Below, one piece after another: positions 1-6,407 of a stretch of DNA of 8,488 bases. The notes beneath the pieces were generated by a model that searched no databases, was not told the DNA's origin, and worked only from the letters and a program-made list of their open reading frames with translations. A program made the position numbers and the translations under genes. Position 1 is the stretch's first letter; the number at the start of each line of letters is the position of its first letter. This DNA comes from JBBRXJ01 sp038248505 (GTDB lineage Bacteria; Bacteroidota; Bacteroidia; Bacteroidales; JBBRXJ01). The DNA is taken from assembly GCA_038248505.1 (NCBI GenBank), contig JBBRXJ010000105.1:1-8488 (forward strand). Reading direction: 5' to 3'.

Positions 1-64
1 CTCTAAAGTGCTCTCTACATGAAAGTTCATCAGGAAATCGCTGAGAAAAATTTAATATATTCAT
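1..64 (-). CDS. IS1595-family (ISXO2-like) transposase, N-terminal fragment cut by window edge
   Basis: Only the first 21 codons are visible. The start codon is at 62-64 on the minus strand and the frame is open to base 1. The peptide begins MNILNFSQRFPDE and continues LSCREHF. The pattern 'MN-[IL]-x-x-F-x-x-RFPDE-x-SC-x-x-HF' is the characteristic beginning of IS1595-family DDE transposases, where it precedes a zinc-ribbon domain and the ISXO2-like catalytic domain; both would lie outside the window. The transposase would cut and join the ends of its own insertion sequence. The gene points away from the transporter cluster and is separated from it by a strong terminator. The assignment rests on recognising a short N-terminal signature, so the family is likely but whether the gene is intact is unknown. 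Confidence 0.72.
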   Translation of the reverse strand, partial: MNILNFSQRFPDELSCREHFR

Positions 65-130
65 ATCTTCTTTTTCTTGCGAAACTATCTGATTGATACG
101 TCAAAACGTGTCGGAGGTGTATGATAATGC
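65..130. mobile_element. probable non-coding end of the IS1595-family element
   Basis: This stretch lies directly upstream of the transposase start, where the terminal inverted repeat of a small IS would be expected. It contains an imperfect hairpin, GATACGT (95-101) CAAA ACGTGTC (106-112) with one G-T pair, followed by GGAGGTGTATGATAATGC (113-130). The exact terminus cannot be fixed because the other end of the element is outside the window, so the right boundary at about 130 is an estimate. Confidence 0.35.
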
Positions 131-152
131 AGAATCAAATAATATTAAAAGT

Positions 153-208
153 AAAAGAATCCGTATTACTTTTATATCTTAGGATATGTGAGGGATACGG
201 ATTCTTTT
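153..208. terminator. large bidirectional rho-independent terminator
   Basis: A perfect 14-bp stem pairs 153-166 (AAAAGAATCCGTAT) with 195-208 (ATACGGATTCTTTT). Its 28-nt loop contains a second small hairpin, ATATC (174-178) with GATAT (183-187) around TTAG. On the plus strand the stem ends in a T run at 205-210. On the minus strand it is followed by TTTTACTTTTAATATT. It can therefore stop transcription arriving from the barrel gene, whose stop codon is about 100 bp upstream on the minus strand, and can also stop plus-strand transcripts coming out of the insertion sequence. Confidence 0.85.
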
Positions 209-307
209 TTATTTTAAACCGCATTTAGTTTTTTTTATGCGAAATCTAGTGGCTTGTATAAGCGTGTGGCATTGCTTTTAATCCAGATAAAACGCTGTAG
301 AATTGGT

Positions 308-1501
308 TTAAAAGTTCCATCTCAATCGTACAAATGCTAGATTGAAATTCAAACGTTGCTTTATACTTACATTATTTATTTGTTGTTTAAATTCGCCGCT
401 AAATATTTGGGTGTATACCGAAAATTCTAAATCGTCGCGCAAAGAATAACTAAGCGAAGGGCCTGCGTAATACCCTTTAAACGCAGGATAATACATAGCG
501 GAGATTGATCCGTTTAATAATGGTGTGAAAGGGTAGGAGGCATTTGCGAAAAAGTTGTATTCGGTAAATGATAAGTTTTTAACAGATAATGGTGCGCTAT
601 AAAAATCATTAAAACTATTAAACGAAGCTCCCTTAAGCATTTGATTGTATAAAAATTCTATCTGTATGTAGAGTGAATTGTTAAATGTATAATCGCCACC
701 CAGTGTTGCGAAGATCAGTCCACTTGTGTCTTCTGCATTTTCCATAGGATGAAAATAACTAATCTCTCCTCTAAATGCGGCTTTACTGATATTTCCAGTC
801 CATCCTATTCCTGCTACATAATCTTCTTCATTTAAAATTCCTCCCATTAATTGAAAATCATATCTCCATTTATTAAATTTCACTAAACCGGCAGCGGTAA
901 TTCTCTGTCCGCTATCTAACTTAACTGCCAATTCTTGTGATGCTGCAAGTCCACTATAATGGCGATATAGCAAAGCATCGCTACCGGGACGCTCACCATA
1001 GTCAAAATCAAAAAATGAGTAGGTGTTAAAAATATCATTCGGATTCCATGCAAAGGTTTGCCCCCAATTGATGCGTTGACGACCAATTGTAATTTCTGAT
1101 TTTTTTAAGGTGTATTTAATATTGGCACGATCAACCATTGTATTTAATAGATAAGATTCTCCATCGGCAATATTCCATGAAGCATCTATAATGCCCGGAT
1201 CTATATCATATCCATCACTTGACCCAGGTGTGATAAATTGATCACCATATAATAATCTATTACGAAATTCAATGCTTCCGCTAATTTTTGAATTAGGGTA
1301 CCAATGTATATTTATACGGTTGTGAAAAAGATTATCCTTTACCCATGTTTTATTTATATCTTGAAAAATAGCTGATTGCATATTGCTTACATAGCCGTCT
1401 ACAGTTAACTTTTTAGGTTTTTCTATTATTATACTATCTTGCCCATAAAACGAAATGGCACAAAGAAAAAATAATACAGTTAAAATAATTTGTCGTCTCA
1501 T
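308..1501 (-). CDS. outer-membrane beta-barrel protein, DUF1302-like
   Basis: The 397-aa product starts with MRR and a hydrophobic stretch ending SFYGQ (about residues 1-21), a type I signal peptide. The rest alternates polar and aromatic residues in short strand-like segments and ends in RLRWNF, with the terminal Phe typical of BAM-inserted barrels. The pattern GRQRINWGQ (140-148), NPNDIFN (153-159) and ERPGSDAL (170-177) recalls DUF1302 barrels, which have a 'GRQ..WG' then 'INP.D' then 'PG' arrangement. That family is usually found next to LolA-like DUF1329 proteins, and a LolA-like gene lies in this cluster. The role is inferred to be passage or delivery of a hydrophobic substrate at the outer membrane. 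The gene is last in the cluster, 81 bp after the ATPase gene. The gap holds a small repeat and a weak -7-like TATTTTTG without a convincing -33 partner, so readthrough from upstream is the simpler view. Barrel: confident. Family: moderate. It could also be a generic porin. Confidence 0.78.
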   Translation of the reverse strand: MRRQIILTVLFFLCAISFYGQDSIIIEKPKKLTVDGYVSNMQSAIFQDINKTWVKDNLFHNRINIHWYPNSKISGSIEFRNRLLYGDQFITPGSSDGYDIDPGIIDASWNIADGESYLLNTMVDRANIKYTLKKSEITIGRQRINWGQTFAWNPNDIFNTYSFFDFDYGERPGSDALLYRHYSGLAASQELAVKLDSGQRITAAGLVKFNKWRYDFQLMGGILNEEDYVAGIGWTGNISKAAFRGEISYFHPMENAEDTSGLIFATLGGDYTFNNSLYIQIEFLYNQMLKGASFNSFNDFYSAPLSVKNLSFTEYNFFANASYPFTPLLNGSISAMYYPAFKGYYAGPSLSYSLRDDLEFSVYTQIFSGEFKQQINNVSIKQRLNFNLAFVRLRWNF

Positions 1502-1560
1502 TTTTAATAGAAATTTCTTTTATATGATTATCATAAGTTTATTTTTCAAAAATATAACTA

Positions 1561-1594
1561 ACCACTAGTGAGCCGCGGCGTATCACTCACTCAC
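1561..1594 (-). repeat. small GC-core intergenic repeat, copy A
   Basis: This copy has a GCCGCGGCG core (1572-1580) flanked on one side by the palindrome CACTAGTG (1563-1570) and on the other by TATCACTCACTCAC (1581-1594). The core and the TCACTCA flank recur in inverted orientation at 4741-4799. The element stands out in an otherwise AT-rich gap. It overlaps the 3' end of the ABC ATPase gene: the last codons (Val-Ser-Glu) and the TGA stop at 1583-1585 are written in repeat sequence. Confidence 0.5.
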
Positions 1595-2257
1595 AATTTT
1601 CCCATCTTCCAGCCGAATCACTCGTCTTGCTTTGTTAACTACTCGTTGATCGTGTGTTGAGAAAATGAAAGTGATATTTTCTTCTTTATTAAGTTTCTCC
1701 ATAATTTCAAGTAATTTGGCAGTAGATTTAGAGTCGAGGTTTGCAGTAGGTTCATCAGCCAAAATAAATTTTGGTTTTGATGCCAATGCACGCGCTACCG
1801 CAACACGCTGCTGCTGCCCTCCTGAAAGTTTATTTGGACGAGCATGTACGCGTTCTCCAATGCCAACAGCTTCAAGTAGTTCGGTGCTTCTTTCTCTGCG
1901 TTCAGCAATACTACGGCCTTGTAAAAACATAATAAATTCAACATTCTCACGTGCTGTTAATACGGGTATTAAGTTGTAGGCTTGAAATACAAAACCAATA
2001 TTGTTTTTTCTGAAATCTATAAGCTGAGAGGGTTTTAGCCTGCATATATCGATACCGTCAATATTTATTTCACCCGATGTTGGACGATCAAGTCCTCCTA
2101 TCATATTTAATAATGTTGTTTTGCCACTACCAGAAGGTCCTACAATAGCAGCAAATTCTCCTTGTTCAAAAGAAAGCGATACATTATCTACTGCATGTAT
2201 TTCAGTGTCGGCTTCTGAATACGTTTTACTGAGGTTTTTAATATCTATAATTTTCAT
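1583..2257 (-). CDS. ABC transporter ATP-binding protein (LolD/MacB type)
   Basis: The 224-aa cytoplasmic ATPase has every hallmark in order: Walker A GPSGSGKTT (40-48), Q-loop Gln92, signature LSGGQQQR (144-151), Walker B FILADEP with catalytic Glu169, D-loop NLDS (173-176) and switch His202. Length and sequence fit the LolD/FtsE/MacB branch, whose members act as a dimer beneath FtsX-like permeases and drive mechanotransmission or extraction rather than classic import through a channel. It starts 22 bp after the stop of the second permease gene, so co-transcription is nearly certain, and the two upstream permeases are its obvious partners. The final residues (IVSE) run into a small repeat, which may have altered the native C-terminus. 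Biochemical type is very secure; the substrate cannot be read from this subunit. Confidence 0.95.
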   Translation of the reverse strand: MKIIDIKNLSKTYSEADTEIHAVDNVSLSFEQGEFAAIVGPSGSGKTTLLNMIGGLDRPTSGEINIDGIDICRLKPSQLIDFRKNNIGFVFQAYNLIPVLTARENVEFIMFLQGRSIAERRERSTELLEAVGIGERVHARPNKLSGGQQQRVAVARALASKPKFILADEPTANLDSKSTAKLLEIMEKLNKEENITFIFSTHDQRVVNKARRVIRLEDGKIVSE

Positions 2258-2279
2258 GTAAATGAGTTTTTAAATACGT

Positions 2280-3503
2280 TTATAATGTTCTAATTGCGTC
2301 AACTGGATTTAGTTTTAAAGCTTTACGTGCTGGAAATATGGAAGAGATAATACCTGTGATAATTACCAAAATAGTTACTCCAATATATCCTGGTGTATCC
2401 AATTTTGGATACACCATGGTATTTATTCCAACGGCTTCTAACCCTTTAGCAAATGCTGAAAGGTCAATTCCATATATTCCAAAATAATGAATTGATATTG
2501 CGCTTAAAATCATTCCAAGAAATGCGCCTGTTAATGAAAGCATGATAGTTTCAAGCATAATCATTATAAAGATTCTTTGGCGTGACATGCCTACGGCCAT
2601 GAGCATTCCCAGCTCACGTGTACGTTCCAATATGGCCATCATCATAGTGTTAATTATGCTAAAACATAAGGCAAGTAATATGATGATCATTAGTATATAA
2701 AGTGTTTGACCCATTGAGTCGCTCATCATACCTAAGTCAGGACTAATCTCTTTCCACGATTGAATACTCTGATTAGGATATGCTTTTAATAGTTTCCTTT
2801 TTACCGTATTATTGGTAGTGTCGCTATGCAATGCAATGGCAATCTCGTGTTCTTTATTTCCTTTGAATTCTAGTAACTTTGATAGATCTTCATACTTAAC
2901 ATATGCAAACATTTCATCAAACGAGGTATTTGATGTTTGGTAAATGCCTCTCACCTTAAAGTTTGCATAAACCAAGGTCCCCGTATCATTCTGAAAGGTT
3001 AGCACTATTTTTGACTTTAATTTAACTTTTAATTTATCAGCAAGTTTTTTTCCAATAACGATGCTGTTAGATTTGTTATCTGAAAAATAGTTACCCATGG
3101 TATCGTTGATTTTTGTATACAGACTTGTTACTTCTGATTCTTTTAATGGATCAATACCTGTTAACATTAAGCCAGCTGAGGCATTAGCCGTATTGGCCAT
3201 AGCCATCACTTTAAGCCGTTTTGAATAGGCTTTAACTTGAGGTAATGAATCAATTGTCCTACATATCGTTGAGCCGCTTATAATGGTATCTGATAATTCT
3301 TTGTTAAGAATAAATGCGGTATCATGAATTTGAATGTTCGATATTTCATCCTGAATAGCGCTTTTAATGCGTTGCTCAGACATTCCAATCATAAATGCGG
3401 AAGTGAAAAGACCTCCAAATAAACCAAGCATAATTGCTATTATTACAACCATGCTGCGCGTTTTATTGCGCCAAATGTTTTTCCATGCTATACTCCACAA
3501 CAT
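2280..3503 (-). CDS. ABC transporter permease, FtsX/MacB (LolC/E-like) family, second of the pair
   Basis: The 407-aa inner-membrane protein has the MacB/LolCE layout. It begins with a short cytoplasmic start (AWKNIWRNKTRS), then TM1 at about 17-40, a large periplasmic domain at about 41-265, and TM2 at about 266-290. A cytoplasmic coupling segment ERTRELGMLMAVGMSRQRI (293-311) follows, then TM3 at about 312-335 and TM4 at about 372-392. The tail PARKALKLNPVDAIRTL closes the FtsX domain. The periplasmic domain is the part that would handle a lipid-linked substrate or touch a LolA-like carrier. The gene starts 11 bp after the other permease gene ends and is followed 22 bp later by the ATPase gene, giving a complete four-part transporter (two different permeases, ATPase dimer). 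It resembles LolC/LolE more than MacB because the ATPase is a separate protein. However, the dedicated lipoprotein-release system cannot be assigned from sequence alone. Confidence 0.92.
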   Translation of the reverse strand: MLWSIAWKNIWRNKTRSMVVIIAIMLGLFGGLFTSAFMIGMSEQRIKSAIQDEISNIQIHDTAFILNKELSDTIISGSTICRTIDSLPQVKAYSKRLKVMAMANTANASAGLMLTGIDPLKESEVTSLYTKINDTMGNYFSDNKSNSIVIGKKLADKLKVKLKSKIVLTFQNDTGTLVYANFKVRGIYQTSNTSFDEMFAYVKYEDLSKLLEFKGNKEHEIAIALHSDTTNNTVKRKLLKAYPNQSIQSWKEISPDLGMMSDSMGQTLYILMIIILLALCFSIINTMMMAILERTRELGMLMAVGMSRQRIFIMIMLETIMLSLTGAFLGMILSAISIHYFGIYGIDLSAFAKGLEAVGINTMVYPKLDTPGYIGVTILVIITGIISSIFPARKALKLNPVDAIRTL

Positions 3504-3514
3504 ATAATTATTTT

Positions 3515-4738
3515 TTAACTGCGTAATGCGTTTATAACTTTCATTTTACTTAAAGCGTATACTGGATATATCATTATTACCAGGGTCATTATAAATATAG
3601 ATGCCCCTTGATTTATTATATACCCTGCATTTAAATACATTGGCATGATGGGTTCCATACCATATACTTCCATCATCTTGGCGTATTCACCCGTTAACTC
3701 AATAGGGAAATAATGATAATACAGAACAACAGGTAAACTCCCAATCATTCCTGCTATTACACCAATCATAGCGATATAAAGCATTTCAAGTGTTAGTATT
3801 CCAATGAGTTTTCGTTTATGCATTCCTACTGCCATCATAATACCGAATTCTCGTTTTCGTTCATTCATCATCATTAATACCGTACCAAGAATGCCGAAAC
3901 CAACAATCATATATAGGATGCCTAGTATAAAAATTCCACTTGAATTATCTGTTTGAAATTGCTGAAATAATTCGGGAAGTAACTCTCGCCAATTCATTAC
4001 TTCATATTGTTGAAGATCTAATTGTTCTTTAATTAAGGCGCTTGTTTTATTCATTGTGTTATCGTTTTTTAAATCGATAACCAAAGAACTTATTAAACCT
4101 TCAGCTGAAAGAAATTCTTGTGTTCTCTGCAAACTCATATAAACCATTTGATTGTCAAATTCAGGTGCTGGTAACTTTATAATGCCTCGTATAGGAAATA
4201 ATCCGGATGCACTATTGCCTTGATATCCTTGCCCAATCAAAATTAAGGTGTCATTCACTTTTAGATGTAAGAATTTAGCTAATCTCGATGAAAGAACTAC
4301 TCCGTCATCATCAGCTCGTAGAAATTGCCCTTGCTTTAATTTAGTAGTTAGACGCGTCATGCTATCTTCAAGTACCGTTGAGATACCTGTAATCATTACC
4401 CCTTTGGTTTTTTGACCTGTTGATGCCAATGCAAATGTTTCAAGACGTGGTATAACCGCCTTAACACCTTCTTGGAGAGCTATTGTGTCGCGCATTTCCT
4501 GAGAATTAATCATCAGATAATCGAGCGTTTTATTTTCCCAATAATCTTTAGCGTGTACCTGTACATAACCGGAATAGGAATGCAATACATTATCTAACAT
4601 ATTATTCCACGAACCTAGATGGAATCCGCGTTGTATTACAGATAGGCCAACGGCAAAAAAAATTGATGCGGCAGTAATAATCGTTCGGCGCTTATTTCGC
4701 CAGATGTTACGCCATGCAATTTTCAAGTATTCATTCAT
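3515..4738 (-). CDS. ABC transporter permease, FtsX/MacB (LolC/E-like) family, first of the pair
   Basis: This 407-aa protein is built like its downstream neighbour. It opens with MNEYLKIAWRNIWRNKRR, then TM1 at about 17-36 and a periplasmic domain at about 37-266. TM2 at about 267-291 is followed by the coupling segment ERKREFGIMMAVGMHKRKL at 293-311, TM3 at about 313-338 and TM4 at about 375-394, ending with YALSKMKVINALRS. The coupling segment occupies the same residue numbers as in the partner and total length is identical, pointing to an old gene duplication with a diverged periplasmic domain. The two would form a heterodimer over the ATPase. Its start codon lies only 2 bp from the edge of the repeat at 4741-4799, so its translation-initiation region is repeat-derived. 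The preceding gene is the LolA-like carrier, 112 bp away. Confidence 0.92.
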   Translation of the reverse strand: MNEYLKIAWRNIWRNKRRTIITAASIFFAVGLSVIQRGFHLGSWNNMLDNVLHSYSGYVQVHAKDYWENKTLDYLMINSQEMRDTIALQEGVKAVIPRLETFALASTGQKTKGVMITGISTVLEDSMTRLTTKLKQGQFLRADDDGVVLSSRLAKFLHLKVNDTLILIGQGYQGNSASGLFPIRGIIKLPAPEFDNQMVYMSLQRTQEFLSAEGLISSLVIDLKNDNTMNKTSALIKEQLDLQQYEVMNWRELLPELFQQFQTDNSSGIFILGILYMIVGFGILGTVLMMMNERKREFGIMMAVGMHKRKLIGILTLEMLYIAMIGVIAGMIGSLPVVLYYHYFPIELTGEYAKMMEVYGMEPIMPMYLNAGYIINQGASIFIMTLVIMIYPVYALSKMKVINALRS

Positions 4739-4740
4739 GT

Positions 4741-4799
4741 TTAGTGATGAGTGATTAGTTATTAGTTACCGCCGCGGCGGAGTGATTTGTTATTAGTGC
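4741..4799 (+). repeat. small GC-core intergenic repeat, copy B
   Basis: This is a perfect 12-bp palindrome, CCGCCGCGGCGG (4769-4780), flanked by direct-repeat-like blocks of TTAGTGA, GAGTGATTAGT and TATTAGT on the left and AGTGATTTGTTATTAGTG on the right. It is the fuller of two copies. Copy A at 1561-1594 lies in the opposite orientation and looks like this unit with about 12 bases lost between core and TCACTCA flank. It fills the space between the LolA-like gene and the first permease gene and ends 2 bp before the permease start codon. Confidence 0.55.
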
Positions 4800-4850
4800 T
4801 GAATGGCTTTAGGTGCGTAAGCGATATGCTGTATTGCTCCTGACTAGTCA

Positions 4851-5597
4851 CTATCTAATTAATTTCATGTTTTGTTGTGTGAAAAATCCATCTGAAATTG
4901 CCACATTAAATTTAATATTTTTCATCACCACTTCAGTTTTTTGTGTTGGCTTATCAGCTGGTATAATTGTAAATTTTGTTGGTATTTTGCGGTCGTGCAT
5001 AAATTTAATATCGGCGGCTAAATGCGTTTTTACTAATGTCAAGTCTTCATCATAAAATTCAGATTTCATTTCATAATATTCATCTTTGCTTATCCACAAA
5101 ATAAGCTTGCTCCATACTACGGCTGCTTCATCTTTGGGTGTTAATTCAATTTTATAGCAAGGCAGGCCTGCAATAGATTCTTCACCTATTAATTTGTGTG
5201 TATAATCAACTACTATTGATGATTCTTTCATCATGTCATCATTGGTATAATCAGAACCCATCCATCCTTGCGAAAGCATGGATGGTGGTAGTTTTATCAT
5301 TCGGTTAATGGTTGGGTTCCAGCTCCACATCTCATTTTTTACTTTCATAAATGATTGACCTTTCTCTTTTACAGGATAGGTTATAAGAGTTAGTGAATAG
5401 GTGTTGCCTTTTGACCAGCTTTTGAAACTTACGGTTCGAGTCCAATTCGGACGAACAATGGTCATGTCCATTTCACTTTCGCTTGATTCGCCTTGCGATT
5501 TCTGATCGGCCTTACGAATAATCTCGCTTGCATTTTGTGCAAAGCATAGTGATGTACTTAGAATAATACCTAATACAATACCTAGTGTTTTTTTCAT
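4851..5597 (-). CDS. LolA-like outer-membrane lipoprotein-sorting protein (PF17131 type), secreted
   Basis: I start this 248-aa protein at the ATG at 5595-5597 because MKKTLGIVLGIILSTSLCFA is a clean type I signal peptide. An in-frame ATG at 5651 would put 18 charged residues in front of it. Cys19 is not in a good lipobox (Leu at -1), so the mature protein is predicted to be soluble in the periplasm. The body has the family hallmarks: an early EIIRKAD helix (25-31), KGQSFMKVKNEMWSWNP (79-95), then LPPSMLSQGWMGSDYTNDDM (103-122) and VDYTHKLIGEESIAGLPCYKIEL (130-152). Proteins of this type are predicted to have the open half-barrel of LolA/LolB that shields acyl chains. Its position before an FtsX-type ABC transporter and a beta-barrel suggests it ferries that system's hydrophobic cargo. 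True lipoproteins, other lipids or an envelope-stress role are all possible. Confidence 0.88.
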   Translation of the reverse strand: MKKTLGIVLGIILSTSLCFAQNASEIIRKADQKSQGESSESEMDMTIVRPNWTRTVSFKSWSKGNTYSLTLITYPVKEKGQSFMKVKNEMWSWNPTINRMIKLPPSMLSQGWMGSDYTNDDMMKESSIVVDYTHKLIGEESIAGLPCYKIELTPKDEAAVVWSKLILWISKDEYYEMKSEFYDEDLTLVKTHLAADIKFMHDRKIPTKFTIIPADKPTQKTEVVMKNIKFNVAISDGFFTQQNMKLIR

Positions 5598-5724
5598 TTT
5601 ATCTTTCTGTTTTATGTCGATTCTATTTTTTATTATGCTTTTCAATGTCAATATTAATTTAAATGGTTTTTATTGCTTTTTAAAAAACGATGAAAACCTA
5701 TAAATGATCGATGAATGGTGATCT

Positions 5725-6315
5725 TTATTTGATATCTTCAATCTTATATCTTTCATACAATACCTTTTTAATTTTCATTGCAGGAAATCCCTCTGGATTC
5801 ATTGTATAGTTCATAATGATGCCATCCATAGTGGCATGAAAAAGCAACATTTCGCCTTCAGGATCTGTATAGCCTTCGCGAGTGAAATAGTCTTGTAATT
5901 CTGACATTACAGTGCGAAAGGTATCTAGCGCTATTGAATCTGCCATTTGACCAATCTCGGGCTGTACCATTAATGAAAAATACAATTTCCAAAATTCACG
6001 GTTACTGTCCATTAGTTTAAATAGCTCGTCAATAAAAAATTTCAGCTCTTGTTTTTCTAAAATTCCATCTTTATTTGGATCAAACAAGGCTATTATTTCA
6101 TTGAGTCCTTTTAATACGATACTCTGTATTAGGTCTTCTTTGCTTTTAAAGTAATTATAAATCAGCCCTTTTGATATTCCCGCTTTTAGAGCTACCTCAC
6201 TCATGCTAGTTGAATGAATCCCATTATATGCAAATAATGTAAGTGCGCTTACAATGATTAACTCTCGTTTCTCTTTGCGTATTACTTTGAGTTGATTTGT
6301 AGTACGAGGGGACAT
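5725..6315 (-). CDS. TetR/AcrR-family transcriptional regulator
   Basis: The 196-aa protein has a standard TetR N-terminal domain at about 15-60: KRELIIVSALTLFAYNGIHS, then the helix-turn-helix SMSEVALKAGISKGLIYNYF (37-56) and KSKEDL. The C-terminal part (about 65-190) is the helical ligand-sensing and dimerisation domain and shows no family-specific signature I recognise. An unusual feature is DPNKDGILEKQEL at 79-91, which satisfies every position of the canonical EF-hand loop consensus. The gene has its own promoter and an 18-bp imperfect palindrome overlapping the -7 box, so autorepression is likely. It is followed after 127 bp by the LolA-like gene, with no terminator seen between them, so it may be first in the transporter operon. 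The inducer is probably hydrophobic, as is common for TetR proteins, but that is inference. Confidence 0.93.
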   Translation of the reverse strand: MSPRTTNQLKVIRKEKRELIIVSALTLFAYNGIHSTSMSEVALKAGISKGLIYNYFKSKEDLIQSIVLKGLNEIIALFDPNKDGILEKQELKFFIDELFKLMDSNREFWKLYFSLMVQPEIGQMADSIALDTFRTVMSELQDYFTREGYTDPEGEMLLFHATMDGIIMNYTMNPEGFPAMKIKKVLYERYKIEDIK

Positions 6316-6361
6316 AAATGTTATTATGATGATATTGAGTTAATTACAAAATGTTATTTTA

Positions 6362-6379
6362 TGACTGACTGGTTGGTCA
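6362..6379. promoter_or_regulatory. probable TetR operator
   Basis: TGACTGACTGGTTGGTCA is an imperfect 18-bp palindrome: 12 of 18 positions are symmetric, with perfect outer TGAC/GTCA arms and inner AC/GT pairs. TetR-family operators commonly have this size and shape. It sits 47-64 bp before the tetR start codon, overlaps the last two bases of the -7 box and covers the expected transcription start, so a bound dimer would block RNA polymerase. I saw no second copy in the window. Confidence 0.65.
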
Positions 6380-6407
6380 AATATAATTAGTTTTTTTACA
6401 ATACAAT
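6378..6407 (-). promoter_or_regulatory. Bacteroidota-type promoter of the TetR gene
   Basis: Reading the minus strand, ATTG (6407-6404) is followed after 18 bases by TATATTTG (6385-6378), a perfect match to the TAnnTTTG -7 element used by the Bacteroidota housekeeping sigma factor, with an acceptable -33 element. Transcription would begin near 6371, inside the operator, leaving a leader of about 55 nt before the tetR ATG. No similarly good promoter is visible before the LolA-like gene, so this may drive the whole cluster. Confidence 0.6.

Noticed and set aside
1..42. Tail of a plus-strand gene entering from the left (13 codons to a stop)
   Set aside because: No resemblance to any family, and the same bases are better explained by the IS1595-type N-terminus on the minus strand.
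220..241. CGCAT/ATGCG inverted pair around a T run as another terminator
   Set aside because: A 5-bp stem with the T run inside the 12-nt loop does not make a working terminator.
1665..1979. Open frame of 104 codons on the plus strand
   Set aside because: It lies wholly opposite the ABC ATPase gene, which has all family motifs; the plus-strand product is Ser/Ala/Arg-rich with no recognisable pattern.
4841..4850. TGACTAGTCA palindrome as a second TetR operator
   Set aside because: It shares only the TGACT/AGTCA arms, is 10 bp rather than 18, and lies just after a stop codon with no promoter next to it; chance or part of the nearby repeat is more likely.
4813..5055. Open frame of 80 codons on the plus strand starting in the gap after the LolA-like gene
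   Set aside because: Most of it is antisense to the LolA-like coding sequence and it shows no family signature; treated as a chance frame.
5598..5651. Upstream in-frame start adding 18 residues to the LolA-like protein
   Set aside because: The extension is charged and would bury the signal peptide; the internal ATG gives a normal signal sequence.
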